This document shows positions 1 to 5,970 of a DNA stretch of 6,681 bases, piece after piece; position 1 is the first letter of the stretch, and each line of letters begins with the position of its first letter. A model generated the notes under the pieces. The model saw nothing but the letters and a program-made list of their open reading frames with translations, was not told the origin of the DNA and did no database searches. The stretch lies in the NCBI GenBank assembly GCA_018609965.1, contig JAHENP010000259.1:1-6681 (forward strand), given 5' to 3'. A program made the position numbers and the translations under genes. Origin of the DNA: Haloferacaceae archaeon (lineage in GTDB: Archaea > Halobacteriota > Halobacteria > Halobacteriales > Haloferacaceae).

Positions 1-1904
1 AACAACACCGCGCCGCCGCCGTCCCGGAACGACTGGATTGCCGACAGCTCCTCGGAGCCGAACGACTCCGCAGGCGGGGTCACCAACAACGCCTGGCCTC
101 GCTCCAACAACGCGCCGCCGTAGTCGTTGACCTGTTCGACGCCGACATCGACACCTTCCAGGTAGCGTTGGAACTGGCTGGCCCCCTCCATCGACGTGCC
201 GGCGTCCGCGGAAAACTGGCCGTGGCCGCCGTCCCACAACACGTCACCGTCGCGGGCAGACAACGCCCGCAACAGGTTCGTCACGAACGTCTCGTTGCCG
301 TAGTCGTCGAACTCCTCGACGTAGTCGTCGCCGACGAGTGTCCCGCCGAGCGCGGCGACGCGGTTCGCGGGGTCGACGCCGACGAGCGGCGCACCCGCCA
401 CAGACGCGCTGTCGCCCGCGCGGACCGGCACCTGGCGGTCGGGGAGTTCTTCGCCGAACTGCCCGACCGTCACTGCCTGCGGGAACACCAGTTGCTCGAC
501 CGGGCCGTCGCGCAGTCGCCGCGATTCCGCCGGGTCGCTTTCCCCCCAGACGCCGCGGCCGGCCTCACGGGCCGACAGCTCCGCCTGGAGCAGGTTGTCG
601 TGGCGCGCGTGGCCGGAGTCGTACACCCGGGCGTAGCCGTTCGTGACCAGTCGTCGTGACCACAGCGTGTCCCGGGAGCCGGAGCCGTCCGCGTCGTAGC
701 TGGCGTACGCCAACAACCGCCCGAACGGGTCACGCACCCCCTCGTTCTCGTCGAAGGTGAGCCGCACCGTCGTCCCCGCCGACAGCTCCGACTTGGTGAA
801 TGCCGACGCCTCCTCGCCCCACGAGGACAGATACGGGTAGTCGCCGTCCGTCTCCGGCCCCTCTGGCTCGTCGCCCAGCCCCTCCCACTCGGTCGGGTCC
901 TCTGCGCCCGCGGCCGCCGGCACCTCCGGCGTGTCGACACCGAGCACGCGCACCTCCTCCTCGCCACCCTCCCTGTCCGGGAACGTCACGGTGAACGTGT
1001 CGCCGTCGGCGGCCTCGACAATCTCTGCGGTGTACTCCTGTGTGGGGTCGAACGCCGGTCCGGTCGCCACACCGTCGCGAGTGGTGAAGAACGCGTCCCG
1101 ACCGACGAAGTTCGTCGTCGCCGGCTGAAAGAATGAGCCGGCGTTGTTTTCATTATCGACCACCTGACAGTCGTCGAACCGGAACGGCAACGCTAGTGCG
1201 GCCGCGACGGCGTTGATGTTGTCCGTCTCGTCGAAGTTGTTGTAGTCGGACTGGCTGTGGAGCACCACCGTTCCGCCGTCGTCTCGGAACGACTGGATCG
1301 CCGACAGCTCCGCGTCCGTGTACGCCTGCGAGGGGGAAGTGATCACCAGCGCGGCCGCCCCGTCGAGATCGGCCGTCAGCTCCGTCGTCGACTCGACGGT
1401 GTAGCCCAACTCGGCGGCCCGGTCGGTGAAGGAGCCGAACTCGTCTGCGGTGTAGTACTGGTCGTGGCCCTCGTCCCACAACACGGTTCCCCCACCGATC
1501 AGTTCCTCCCAGACGTTCAGGAGGAACTCGTCGTTGCCGGCCGTGAAGTCCGTGTCGTCCGTGACGAACGGCGCGCCGATTCCGACGGCGCCGTCCGCGA
1601 CGGTCACCAACGCCGGCGCGCCCGCGTCGCCGTACGGTTGGGCGTCACCGTTGCCGTCCTCGTCGGTGACAGTCGCGGTGTCGGCGGCCCGGACTGCCAC
1701 GTGGTCGTCGCTCGCCAACGGCGCTCCGTCGGCGTCCAACAGGCTACACGTCGAGTCGAAGTACAGTTCTGACACCGTGTCGTCGTGGCCCTCGTGTGTC
1801 CGGATCGGACCGTCTGCAGTCTGTGAACCGGCCTCGTCTGCGGCCGCCAGTCCGGCGGCCGTGGTCGTGCCCGCGACACCCTCAAGGAAGCGTCTCCGTT
1901 GCAT
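1..1904 (-). CDS. Tat-exported SNase-domain nuclease with two flanking DUF4350-like domains (C-terminus beyond window)
   Basis: Open from an ATG at 1904 to the window edge, giving at least 634 residues. It starts MQRRRFLEGVAG followed by a small hydrophobic stretch, a twin-arginine signal without a lipobox Cys, so export is predicted. Residues about 85-265 resemble DUF4350/glutamine-amidotransferase-like domains: WDEGH at 143-147, an LVITSP strand, then ELSAIQSFRDDGG from 199. Residues about 292-454 form an SNase domain with DGDT (300-303), VRVLGVDTPE (318-327), FGRLLAY (R396) and a C-terminal GYARVY...GVWGE. Residues matching S. aureus nuclease D21, R35, D40, T41, E43 and R87 are all present, so Ca-dependent DNA/RNA cleavage is expected. 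A second DUF4350-like domain follows (WDGGH 557-561, ELSAIQSFRDGGG from 619), cut by the edge. Only two Cys are seen (53 and 246), which could pair outside the cell. A role in degrading external nucleic acid is inference; SNase-family proteins are linked to use of extracellular DNA in haloarchaea. The DUF4350-like domains may bind or regulate; their role is unknown. Confidence 0.88.
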   Translation of the reverse strand, partial: MQRRRFLEGVAGTTTAAGLAAADEAGSQTADGPIRTHEGHDDTVSELYFDSTCSLLDADGAPLASDDHVAVRAADTATVTDEDGNGDAQPYGDAGAPALVTVADGAVGIGAPFVTDDTDFTAGNDEFLLNVWEELIGGGTVLWDEGHDQYYTADEFGSFTDRAAELGYTVESTTELTADLDGAAALVITSPSQAYTDAELSAIQSFRDDGGTVVLHSQSDYNNFDETDNINAVAAALALPFRFDDCQVVDNENNAGSFFQPATTNFVGRDAFFTTRDGVATGPAFDPTQEYTAEIVEAADGDTFTVTFPDREGGEEEVRVLGVDTPEVPAAAGAEDPTEWEGLGDEPEGPETDGDYPYLSSWGEEASAFTKSELSAGTTVRLTFDENEGVRDPFGRLLAYASYDADGSGSRDTLWSRRLVTNGYARVYDSGHARHDNLLQAELSAREAGRGVWGESDPAESRRLRDGPVEQLVFPQAVTVGQFGEELPDRQVPVRAGDSASVAGAPLVGVDPANRVAALGGTLVGDDYVEEFDDYGNETFVTNLLRALSARDGDVLWDGGHGQFSADAGTSMEGASQFQRYLEGVDVGVEQVNDYGGALLERGQALLVTPPAESFGSEELSAIQSFRDGGGAVL

Positions 1905-1930
1905 CGACAGACGGAGGCTGGGCTGTTCGC

Positions 1931-1940
1931 CTCATAGTTC
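1931..1940 (-). promoter_or_regulatory. Possible TATA box for the secreted nuclease gene
   Basis: On the minus strand this reads GAACTATGAG, an AT-rich patch in very GC-rich surroundings. Its centre lies about 31 nt upstream of the ATG at 1904, close to the spacing expected for a leaderless or nearly leaderless haloarchaeal transcript. The match is weak and only its position and local composition support it. Confidence 0.3.
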
Positions 1941-2063
1941 GGTCGGAACGCGCGCGAGGTGGTGGATCGAACGACCGCCGAGTGGGGCGGCCGTCGGGCC
2001 GCAACGTCACGCCCGGTGTTCCGCATCCGTCACCGTCAACAGGCACACCCACCAGTCGGTGGC

Positions 2064-3431
2064 ATGGACCGGAGTCGGCTGCTCGGCGTCTGGCGGCGGG
2101 TGCTCTCGTTGTCCTGGCCCGTCATGACCGAGCAGACGTTCCGGACGGCGATGCGGACGACGGACGTGATCGTCACCGCGCAGTTCTCCCCCGCCGCGGT
2201 CGTCGCGATCGGGCTCGCGGACCTGTACGCACGCATCCCGCTCCGGATCGGCCTCGGGCTCGGTGGGGGCGCGATCGCACTGTCGAGTCAGGACACCGGT
2301 GCCGACGCCGTCGCCAACCGCGACGAGGCGGTGACACAGGCCGTCCTCATGGGGATTCTCGCCGGAGTCCCGTTCGTCTTACTGGGGTGGCTCGTCGGCG
2401 ACGAACTGCTCGCGATACTGGGCGCGGCCCCGGAGACGGCGCGGCTGGGTGGGCTCTATCTCGCGATCATCTTCACGACCGCGCCTGCCCGCCACGTCGC
2501 CCTCATCGGCGCCCGCTCGCTCCAAGGAACGGGCGACACCCGGACACCGATGTACGTCAACATCGCCGCCAACGCGGTCAACATCAGCGGCTCGGTCGTC
2601 TTCGGGCTCGGGGTGTTCGGCGCGCCGCGACTCGGCGTGATCGGTGTCGGCGTCGCTACCGCCGTCGGCAACGTGCTCACCGCCGGCGCGTTGCTGACGG
2701 CGATGTGGACGGACTGGTCGGACGCGACGCTCGTCTGGCCGCGGGACCTGGTGATCGCCCGCCAGCTCGTCCGGGTGTCGACCCCGCGTGTGTTGGAGGG
2801 GTTCGCCGCCACCGTCGCGGAGTTCCCGTTCAACGCGATCCTGTTGACGTTCGGGACGCCGGTCAACGCCGGCTTCCAGATCGGCCGCCGGATGTACCAA
2901 CAGGTGACCGGCCCGCTGTCGCGGGGGTACAACGTCGCCGGCTCTGTCGTCGTCGGGCAGGCGTTGGGTGACGGTGACGCCGACCGCGCGCTGTACGAGG
3001 GGTACGCGACGACCGGACTGGGGCTGGTGACGGTGGGCGCGATCGGGCTGTTGCTCGTCGGGTTCGCCGACAGCTTCGTCGCCGTGTTCACGAACGACTC
3101 CGCCGCGGTGCCGTACGCGATCAACTTCGCCCGCGTCTACGGGGTCACGGCGGTCTTCCTCGCGAGCTACGTCGTCCTGTCGGGCGCGCTCCAAGGGGCG
3201 AGTGAGACCCGGATTCCGTTGGTTGCGCGACTCTCCGGCGTGTTCGGGGTGTTGCTCGGCGGGACGTACCTGCTGGGTGTCGTCTTCGGGCTGGGCGCGA
3301 CCGGGGCGTACTGGGCGGTCGGGCTCCACTACGTCTGGATGGCGCTGGTGGTGTTCGCTGGGTTCCGCTACACCGGGTGGGCCGACCGCGCCGCCGAGAT
3401 GATGGCCGAGCGGGGGACCGCAGGGGACTGA
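2064..3431 (+). CDS. MATE-family multidrug/cation efflux transporter
   Basis: A complete 455-residue integral membrane protein, the usual length for MATE transporters, which expel cationic drugs and metabolites in exchange for Na+ or H+. The two-fold internal repeat of the family is visible. The N-half carries LSWPVMTEQTF (15-25) and LQGTGDTRTP (153-162). The C-half carries VGQALGDGD (297-305), typical of the family, and LQGASETRIP (376-385), the counterpart of 153-162. About 12 hydrophobic segments are spread over the length. I chose the ATG at 2064 over an earlier in-frame start at 1959 because helix 1 begins a few residues later and the upstream 35 residues are polar, Arg-rich and unlike a MATE N-terminus. 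A CCACC-agtc-GGTGG hairpin (2049-2062) sits directly before the ATG. The gene stands alone, divergent from the nuclease gene. I saw no clear TATA box. Substrate cannot be assigned from sequence. Confidence 0.9.
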   Translation: MDRSRLLGVWRRVLSLSWPVMTEQTFRTAMRTTDVIVTAQFSPAAVVAIGLADLYARIPLRIGLGLGGGAIALSSQDTGADAVANRDEAVTQAVLMGILAGVPFVLLGWLVGDELLAILGAAPETARLGGLYLAIIFTTAPARHVALIGARSLQGTGDTRTPMYVNIAANAVNISGSVVFGLGVFGAPRLGVIGVGVATAVGNVLTAGALLTAMWTDWSDATLVWPRDLVIARQLVRVSTPRVLEGFAATVAEFPFNAILLTFGTPVNAGFQIGRRMYQQVTGPLSRGYNVAGSVVVGQALGDGDADRALYEGYATTGLGLVTVGAIGLLLVGFADSFVAVFTNDSAAVPYAINFARVYGVTAVFLASYVVLSGALQGASETRIPLVARLSGVFGVLLGGTYLLGVVFGLGATGAYWAVGLHYVWMALVVFAGFRYTGWADRAAEMMAERGTAGD

Positions 3432-3473
3432 GGTGAGAACAGTGACCAGATAGCGCAGATATTACACAATACT

Positions 3474-3492
3474 GAAAAGAAATCTATTTTTG
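3474..3492 (+). promoter_or_regulatory. BRE/TATA promoter of the Ntn-hydrolase unit
   Basis: A purine-rich stretch (GAAAAGAAA, 3474-3482) is followed at once by TCTATTTTTG (3483-3492). This is the order of an archaeal TFB-recognition element and TATA box. The TATA centre is about 26 nt upstream of the GTG at 3514, which predicts a leaderless transcript beginning at or near the start codon. It is the clearest promoter in the window. Confidence 0.6.
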
Positions 3493-3513
3493 CTTTGAGG
3501 CAGAATAGCAACT

Positions 3514-4344
3514 GTGACAGTTGGGATTGGTGCTCTCTGTGAGACCGAATCTGACCCCCGAGCTATCGTTGCAGCCGACCGGTTGGTGACAACTGGCCTC
3601 GGGACACGGATCGAGTACGAACACACGAACAGCAAAATGGAGCGGATCACACAGTCAGATGGGGTGTTGGCGGTCGCCGTCGGTGCAGGTGCCGTTTCTC
3701 TGACCGACGAACTGCTCTACAAGACGAGGGGGAAGTTGGACCAGACACAGGATATGACTGTTCGAAGTGTAGCCGAGAAAGCAGTGGACGCTTCGACTGA
3801 TTTGATTAGGGAGTCGATTGAGCGGCAGGTTCTCGCTCCGTATGGATTCGATAGCCACAACGAATTCAATGAAAAACAAAAGGCCCTCGACAAGGGAATA
3901 GTGAGCTCTATACAGAGAGATATACTTGATAAAAGAGATAAAATATTTAGCCAGATGAACGTCCTCATCGCAGGGGTCGACTCAGAAGGGGCGCATCTGT
4001 ACGGTATCCGTCAGAACGACATGGCACGACACGATTCCATCGGGTACCACACGGTTGGAAGTGGGTCCGATCCCGCAGAGTCTTCATTTATTCGCAACCA
4101 GTACGACGATACCTGTGACAAGAAGGATGCAGTCATGTCTGTCGTAGACGCGAAGATCAGAGCAGAGGAAGCACAGGGCGTGGGGCGGCGGATGGACATC
4201 GCAATCATATCACAGGACGGGATACAGGCTGTGGACAACGACAAAATAGCCCACCTGCGTGAGATCCACGAGGAGATAACTGAGGAAGAACGAACAGCCA
4301 GAAAAAGCGTACTGAGAGAAAAAGATTATAATCTGGAGGACTAA
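3514..4344 (+). CDS. Orphan HslV/proteasome-beta-like Ntn hydrolase (putative Thr protease)
   Basis: A complete 276-residue protein beginning MTVGIGAL from a GTG. Methionine aminopeptidase normally removes Met before Thr, so Thr2 would become the N-terminal nucleophile as in HslV, with no propeptide. Other residues fit the proteasome-beta/HslV fold: Asp22 in AADRLVT (D17 role), Lys41 in SKMERI (K33 role), the VLAVAVGAGA strand (51-60), VGSGSDPA with the GSG at 182-184, and Asp228 in MDIAIIS. HslV is about 175 residues. The extra length is mainly a charged helical insertion (about 105-147) and an acidic, probably helical C-terminus (241-276). GC is low: I count 43 G/C in 120 bases over 3841-3960, with ATA, AGA and AAA codons that are rare in the neighbouring genes, which suggests transfer. 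No HslU-like or PAN-like ATPase is in view. The promoter spacing and the active-site Thr both support the start. Proteolytic activity and substrate are inference; an amidase of the same superfamily is possible. Confidence 0.78.
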   Translation: MTVGIGALCETESDPRAIVAADRLVTTGLGTRIEYEHTNSKMERITQSDGVLAVAVGAGAVSLTDELLYKTRGKLDQTQDMTVRSVAEKAVDASTDLIRESIERQVLAPYGFDSHNEFNEKQKALDKGIVSSIQRDILDKRDKIFSQMNVLIAGVDSEGAHLYGIRQNDMARHDSIGYHTVGSGSDPAESSFIRNQYDDTCDKKDAVMSVVDAKIRAEEAQGVGRRMDIAIISQDGIQAVDNDKIAHLREIHEEITEEERTARKSVLREKDYNLED

Positions 4345-4353
4345 CGTCACAGT

Positions 4354-4500
4354 ATGCTCTCAGAGGCAGACGAACATGTCAGAGAAGAATCAAATGTTAG
4401 ACGCGCTGTCAACAGGGGGTTGGAGAACAGGTCAGAAGACCTGACCAAGGAGGAGCGTCAGGAACTCGCACGTCTGTTCGAGTCTGAGAGCGAGGACTGA
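4354..4500 (+). CDS. Small acidic protein (48 aa) downstream of the Ntn hydrolase
   Basis: ATG at 4354, nine nucleotides after the stop of the Ntn hydrolase; TGA ends at 4500. The product starts MLSEADEHVREESNV and ends in LTKEERQELARLFESESED. It is highly charged, Cys-free, soluble and predicted to be almost wholly helical. A GGAGGA (4335-4340), inside the end of the upstream gene, could act as a Shine-Dalgarno site, though its 13-nt spacing is long. Same strand, tight spacing and the same reduced GC argue for one transcript with the hydrolase. I do not recognise a family. A partner, inhibitor, adaptor or antitoxin-like role is only speculation. An overlapping frame from an ATG at 4376 gives just 22 codons and is less likely. 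A GGTCAG-aagac-CTGACC hairpin (4430-4446) lies within the gene. Confidence 0.6.
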   Translation: MLSEADEHVREESNVRRAVNRGLENRSEDLTKEERQELARLFESESED

Positions 4501-4547
4501 CAGACCCCTTCGCATTCTTTATTACTGTGGGATATATTTGAGTAAGG
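4501..4547. other. Short AT-rich gap between convergent genes
   Basis: This 47-nt gap separates the 3' ends of the plus-strand Ntn unit and the minus-strand membrane operon. It is AT-rich (for example TTCTTTATTA at 4516-4525), which could serve as a T-rich archaeal terminator for the plus-strand unit. No stable hairpin is evident. Confidence 0.3.
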
Positions 4548-4853
4548 CTAATCTCGATTCTCAACTCCGTGTCGAAACAGGGTCACAGCGCCGTACGCGG
4601 TCAAGATGACACCGCAGATCGTCGTCGTGTACTTTACCATATCGAGGTGCATGGCGAACAGTGCGCCACAACCTCCCGTGTAGTCGAAGGTGAGATTGGC
4701 GGTCCAGACGACGGTGAGCGATCCGGTCGTCTCGGTACAGTATCGGATCGAGTGCCGCGCGTACGACGGTCTTAGCAGTGCTGCTCGAAGTGCGAACACG
4801 CCGACGAACAACGAGAGCACTCCCAGCTTCCGTCGCCACTCCGGGATGGTCAC
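4548..4853 (-). CDS. Small two-helix membrane protein, paralogue of the preceding gene (101 aa)
   Basis: The start is taken as the GTG at 4853, which overlaps the upstream stop in a GTGA, the usual sign of translational coupling. A longer reading from 4973 adds 40 residues in the frame-shifted shadow of the upstream gene and is unlikely. The product begins MTIPEWRRKLGVLSLF and has two membrane segments (about 9-27 and 72-93) joined by a roughly 45-residue loop, ending FRHGVENRD. It aligns with the 115-residue neighbour at SLFxGxFxLRAxLxxP in helix 1 and TxCGxIxTxYGAxxLFxHG in helix 2. Cys39 and Cys62 in the loop match the neighbour's Cys53 and Cys76 with identical 22-residue spacing, suggesting a disulfide in an external loop; Cys80 lies in helix 2. 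The basic N-terminus suggests it is cytoplasmic. No known family is recognised and function is unknown. Most likely it works together with its paralogue. Confidence 0.72.
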   Translation of the reverse strand: MTIPEWRRKLGVLSLFVGVFALRAALLRPSYARHSIRYCTETTGSLTVVWTANLTFDYTGGCGALFAMHLDMVKYTTTICGVILTAYGAVTLFRHGVENRD

Positions 4854-5197
4854 TGATTCACCCCCGGAGGTCCGTGTTTGAACAGGATCATCGCGCCGTA
4901 CAGGGTCATGATCGTGCCGCAGACAGTCACAATAATAAAAACTACATGAGCGTTCTCGGCGGGTGTATAACATCCTCGCTCGTAGAGCGCGAGTGTGAAG
5001 TCACGTCGCCAAGTGACCTTCTCGTACGTCCACCCCTGACAGGCCGCGTAGAATCCTCGTCCGAGGGGCTTGGTCAGTGTTGCTCGCAATGAAAACAGCC
5101 CCGCGAACAACGAGACAACCGCGAACTGTCTGACTCGTCTGCCGGCCGATTCGCCACTCGAACTGGGCTGTATGTCGGTCACGGTCAGGTCAACCAC
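4850..5197 (-). CDS. Small two-helix membrane protein, first of a tandem paralogous pair (115 aa)
   Basis: The GTG at 5197 is the first start available, two codons after an in-frame TGA. A second GTG at codon 6 is also possible. The product has a polar N-terminus, a basic patch (GRRVRQF, 19-25), helix 1 (about 25-42, VVSLFAGLFSLRATL), a loop with Cys53 and Cys76, and helix 2 (about 84-106, VCGTIMTLYGAMILF) ending KHGPPGVNQ. Its stop overlaps the next gene's start in GTGA. Both ends and both helices are shared with that gene, so the pair arose by tandem duplication followed by strong divergence. The layout, with cytoplasmic basic N-terminus, external Cys-containing loop and short cytoplasmic tail, is inferred. 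Function is unknown. Confidence 0.72.
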   Translation of the reverse strand: MVDLTVTDIQPSSSGESAGRRVRQFAVVSLFAGLFSLRATLTKPLGRGFYAACQGWTYEKVTWRRDFTLALYERGCYTPAENAHVVFIIVTVCGTIMTLYGAMILFKHGPPGVNQ

Positions 5198-5237
5198 TCG
5201 TCAGGTCGTTGTGCTACTGTCTGTCCGTTCTCACAGG

Positions 5238-5447
5238 TTACAGACTCAGCCACTCCCCGGTCCGGTCGGGGTCGCCGAACAACCCCACCCACGACCCGAC
5301 CACAGCGAGTGAGGCCGCCAACGCCAACCCGGACCAGGCGCCGGCGACAGGGGCGCCACCCGTGACCATCCTGATGCCCGCGGTGGCAGCCGGGCGCGTC
5401 AGGAGTAGTGCGGCGACCTGCTTGGCGGCGAGGGAGGTGTCGTCCAT
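5238..5447 (-). CDS. Small single-pass membrane protein (69 aa), first gene of the minus-strand group
   Basis: The start is taken as the ATG at 5447 (MDDTSLAAKQVAALL). An earlier ATG at 5474 would add MFRTDTVGC and would swallow the likely TATA box. The protein has an amphipathic helix (about 5-19), then GIRMVTGGAPVAG, and one long hydrophobic segment (about 34-57, GLALAASLAVVGSWVGLF) ending GDPDRTGEWLSL. Codon use is typical of the high-GC host, unlike the two lower-GC paralogues 40 nt downstream, so it may be a separate unit rather than their operon partner. No family is recognised. Confidence 0.6.
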   Translation of the reverse strand: MDDTSLAAKQVAALLLTRPAATAGIRMVTGGAPVAGAWSGLALAASLAVVGSWVGLFGDPDRTGEWLSL

Positions 5448-5469
5448 ACAGCCGACTGTGTCGGTGCGG

Positions 5470-5477
5470 AACAAAGT
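5470..5477 (-). promoter_or_regulatory. Possible TATA box for the 69-aa membrane protein
   Basis: The minus strand reads ACTTTGTT, centred about 26 nt upstream of the ATG at 5447, a spacing consistent with a leaderless transcript. It also lies beside the dyad at 5482-5511. Weak consensus. Confidence 0.35.
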
Positions 5478-5481
5478 CGTT

Positions 5482-5511
5482 GGGGTCGGGCGACACTGGG
5501 TGTCGGACCCC
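5482..5511. promoter_or_regulatory. Interrupted dyad between divergent membrane-protein genes (possible operator)
   Basis: GGGGTC (5482-5487) pairs with GACCCC (5506-5511), and CGACAC (5491-5496) pairs with GTGTCG (5500-5505). This gives 12 potential base pairs with a 3-nt GGG bulge and a TGG centre. It lies 35-64 nt upstream of the minus-strand start and 46-75 nt upstream of the plus-strand start, where a regulator of both genes could bind. The structure is seen; the regulatory role is inferred, and chance pairing in GC-rich DNA is possible. Confidence 0.4.
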
Positions 5512-5522
5512 GAAACACAACA

Positions 5523-5532
5523 GTAACGTTAC
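5523..5532 (+). promoter_or_regulatory. Perfect 10-bp palindrome at the TATA position of the 137-aa gene
   Basis: GTAACGTTAC reads the same on both strands and is centred about 29 nt upstream of the GTG at 5557, where a TATA box would sit in a leaderless transcript. It could be the TATA element, an operator overlapping it, or both. Confidence 0.4.
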
Positions 5533-5556
5533 CACCCCGCCGCATCTGCACCGACT

Positions 5557-5970
5557 GTGAACCAGTCGACACTCCGGTACGGCGGACTGTTGCAGGCGGC
5601 CGTCACCGTCGGGTTCGTGGTCGCGTTCGAGTTCGTGCGGCTCGCGGACCCACTGGTCGCCGGGACGCTGTCGGCGGCGGGCGCGATACTGACAGCCGGC
5701 TCCGTCGAGTCCGTCGCCGTCGGGCCGGTGGAACTCTCCTGGCGCGGGTGGTACGCCGGCGGAATGTGTCTGCTCGCTGGCACTGCCGTCGCAACACCGA
5801 CCTGGCAGACGAGTGTCGGGACGTTCACCGACGCCGAGGCGTTGTTGTCCCTCGTCGCACACTCAGTCATCGGACTGTGTCTCATCGTCCACGCCTGGAT
5901 GATCGTCCAGCAGCCAGAGACACTCGATTTTATCGAGAACGTCGACAGACGGATTCAGATCCGACGGTAG
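5557..5970 (+). CDS. Four-helix membrane protein of unknown function (137 aa)
   Basis: GTG start, MNQSTLRYGGLLQAAVTVGF; stop TAG at 5968-5970. Four hydrophobic segments are visible: about 10-30, 33-52, 66-82 and 95-117. The last is followed by a polar, basic tail ending ENVDRRIQIRR that should face the cytoplasm. Acidic residues occur inside or beside helices (E25, E60, E94) but no catalytic or transport motif is recognisable. G/C-ending codons across the frame support it over the several overlapping minus-strand frames, which give Arg/Pro-rich products. It is divergent from the 69-residue membrane-protein gene and shares its dyad-rich control region. No family assigned. Confidence 0.7.
   Translation: MNQSTLRYGGLLQAAVTVGFVVAFEFVRLADPLVAGTLSAAGAILTAGSVESVAVGPVELSWRGWYAGGMCLLAGTAVATPTWQTSVGTFTDAEALLSLVAHSVIGLCLIVHAWMIVQQPETLDFIENVDRRIQIRR

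Noticed and set aside
168..659. 163-residue plus-strand frame antisense to the nuclease
   Set aside because: The minus strand here encodes the SNase and second DUF4350-like domains with recognisable motifs, so this frame is a shadow.
40..1310. GCCGACAGCTC recurring four times (40-50, 571-581, 778-788, 1300-1310) as a possible DNA uptake or chromosome motif
   Set aside because: All four copies are in frame and encode Glu-Leu-Ser-Ala with preferred codons; two are explained by the domain duplication, so protein-level and codon bias suffice.
1796..2971. 391-residue plus-strand frame
   Set aside because: An Arg-rich shadow that crosses the nuclease 5' end, the divergent promoter region and the MATE gene in the wrong frame.
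2379..3329. 316-residue open frame on the minus strand
   Set aside because: It lies wholly inside the MATE gene and encodes a low-hydrophobicity Arg/Asp/Pro-rich product, the typical antisense shadow of a high-GC gene.
4854..4973. N-terminal extension of the 101-residue membrane protein to an ATG at 4973
   Set aside because: The extra 40 residues come from an out-of-frame reading of the upstream paralogue, and the GTGA overlap gives a better start.
5185..5862. 225-residue minus-strand frame
   Set aside because: It overlaps two better-supported small genes and the 137-residue plus-strand gene; its product is Arg/Gly-rich with no domain or start signal.
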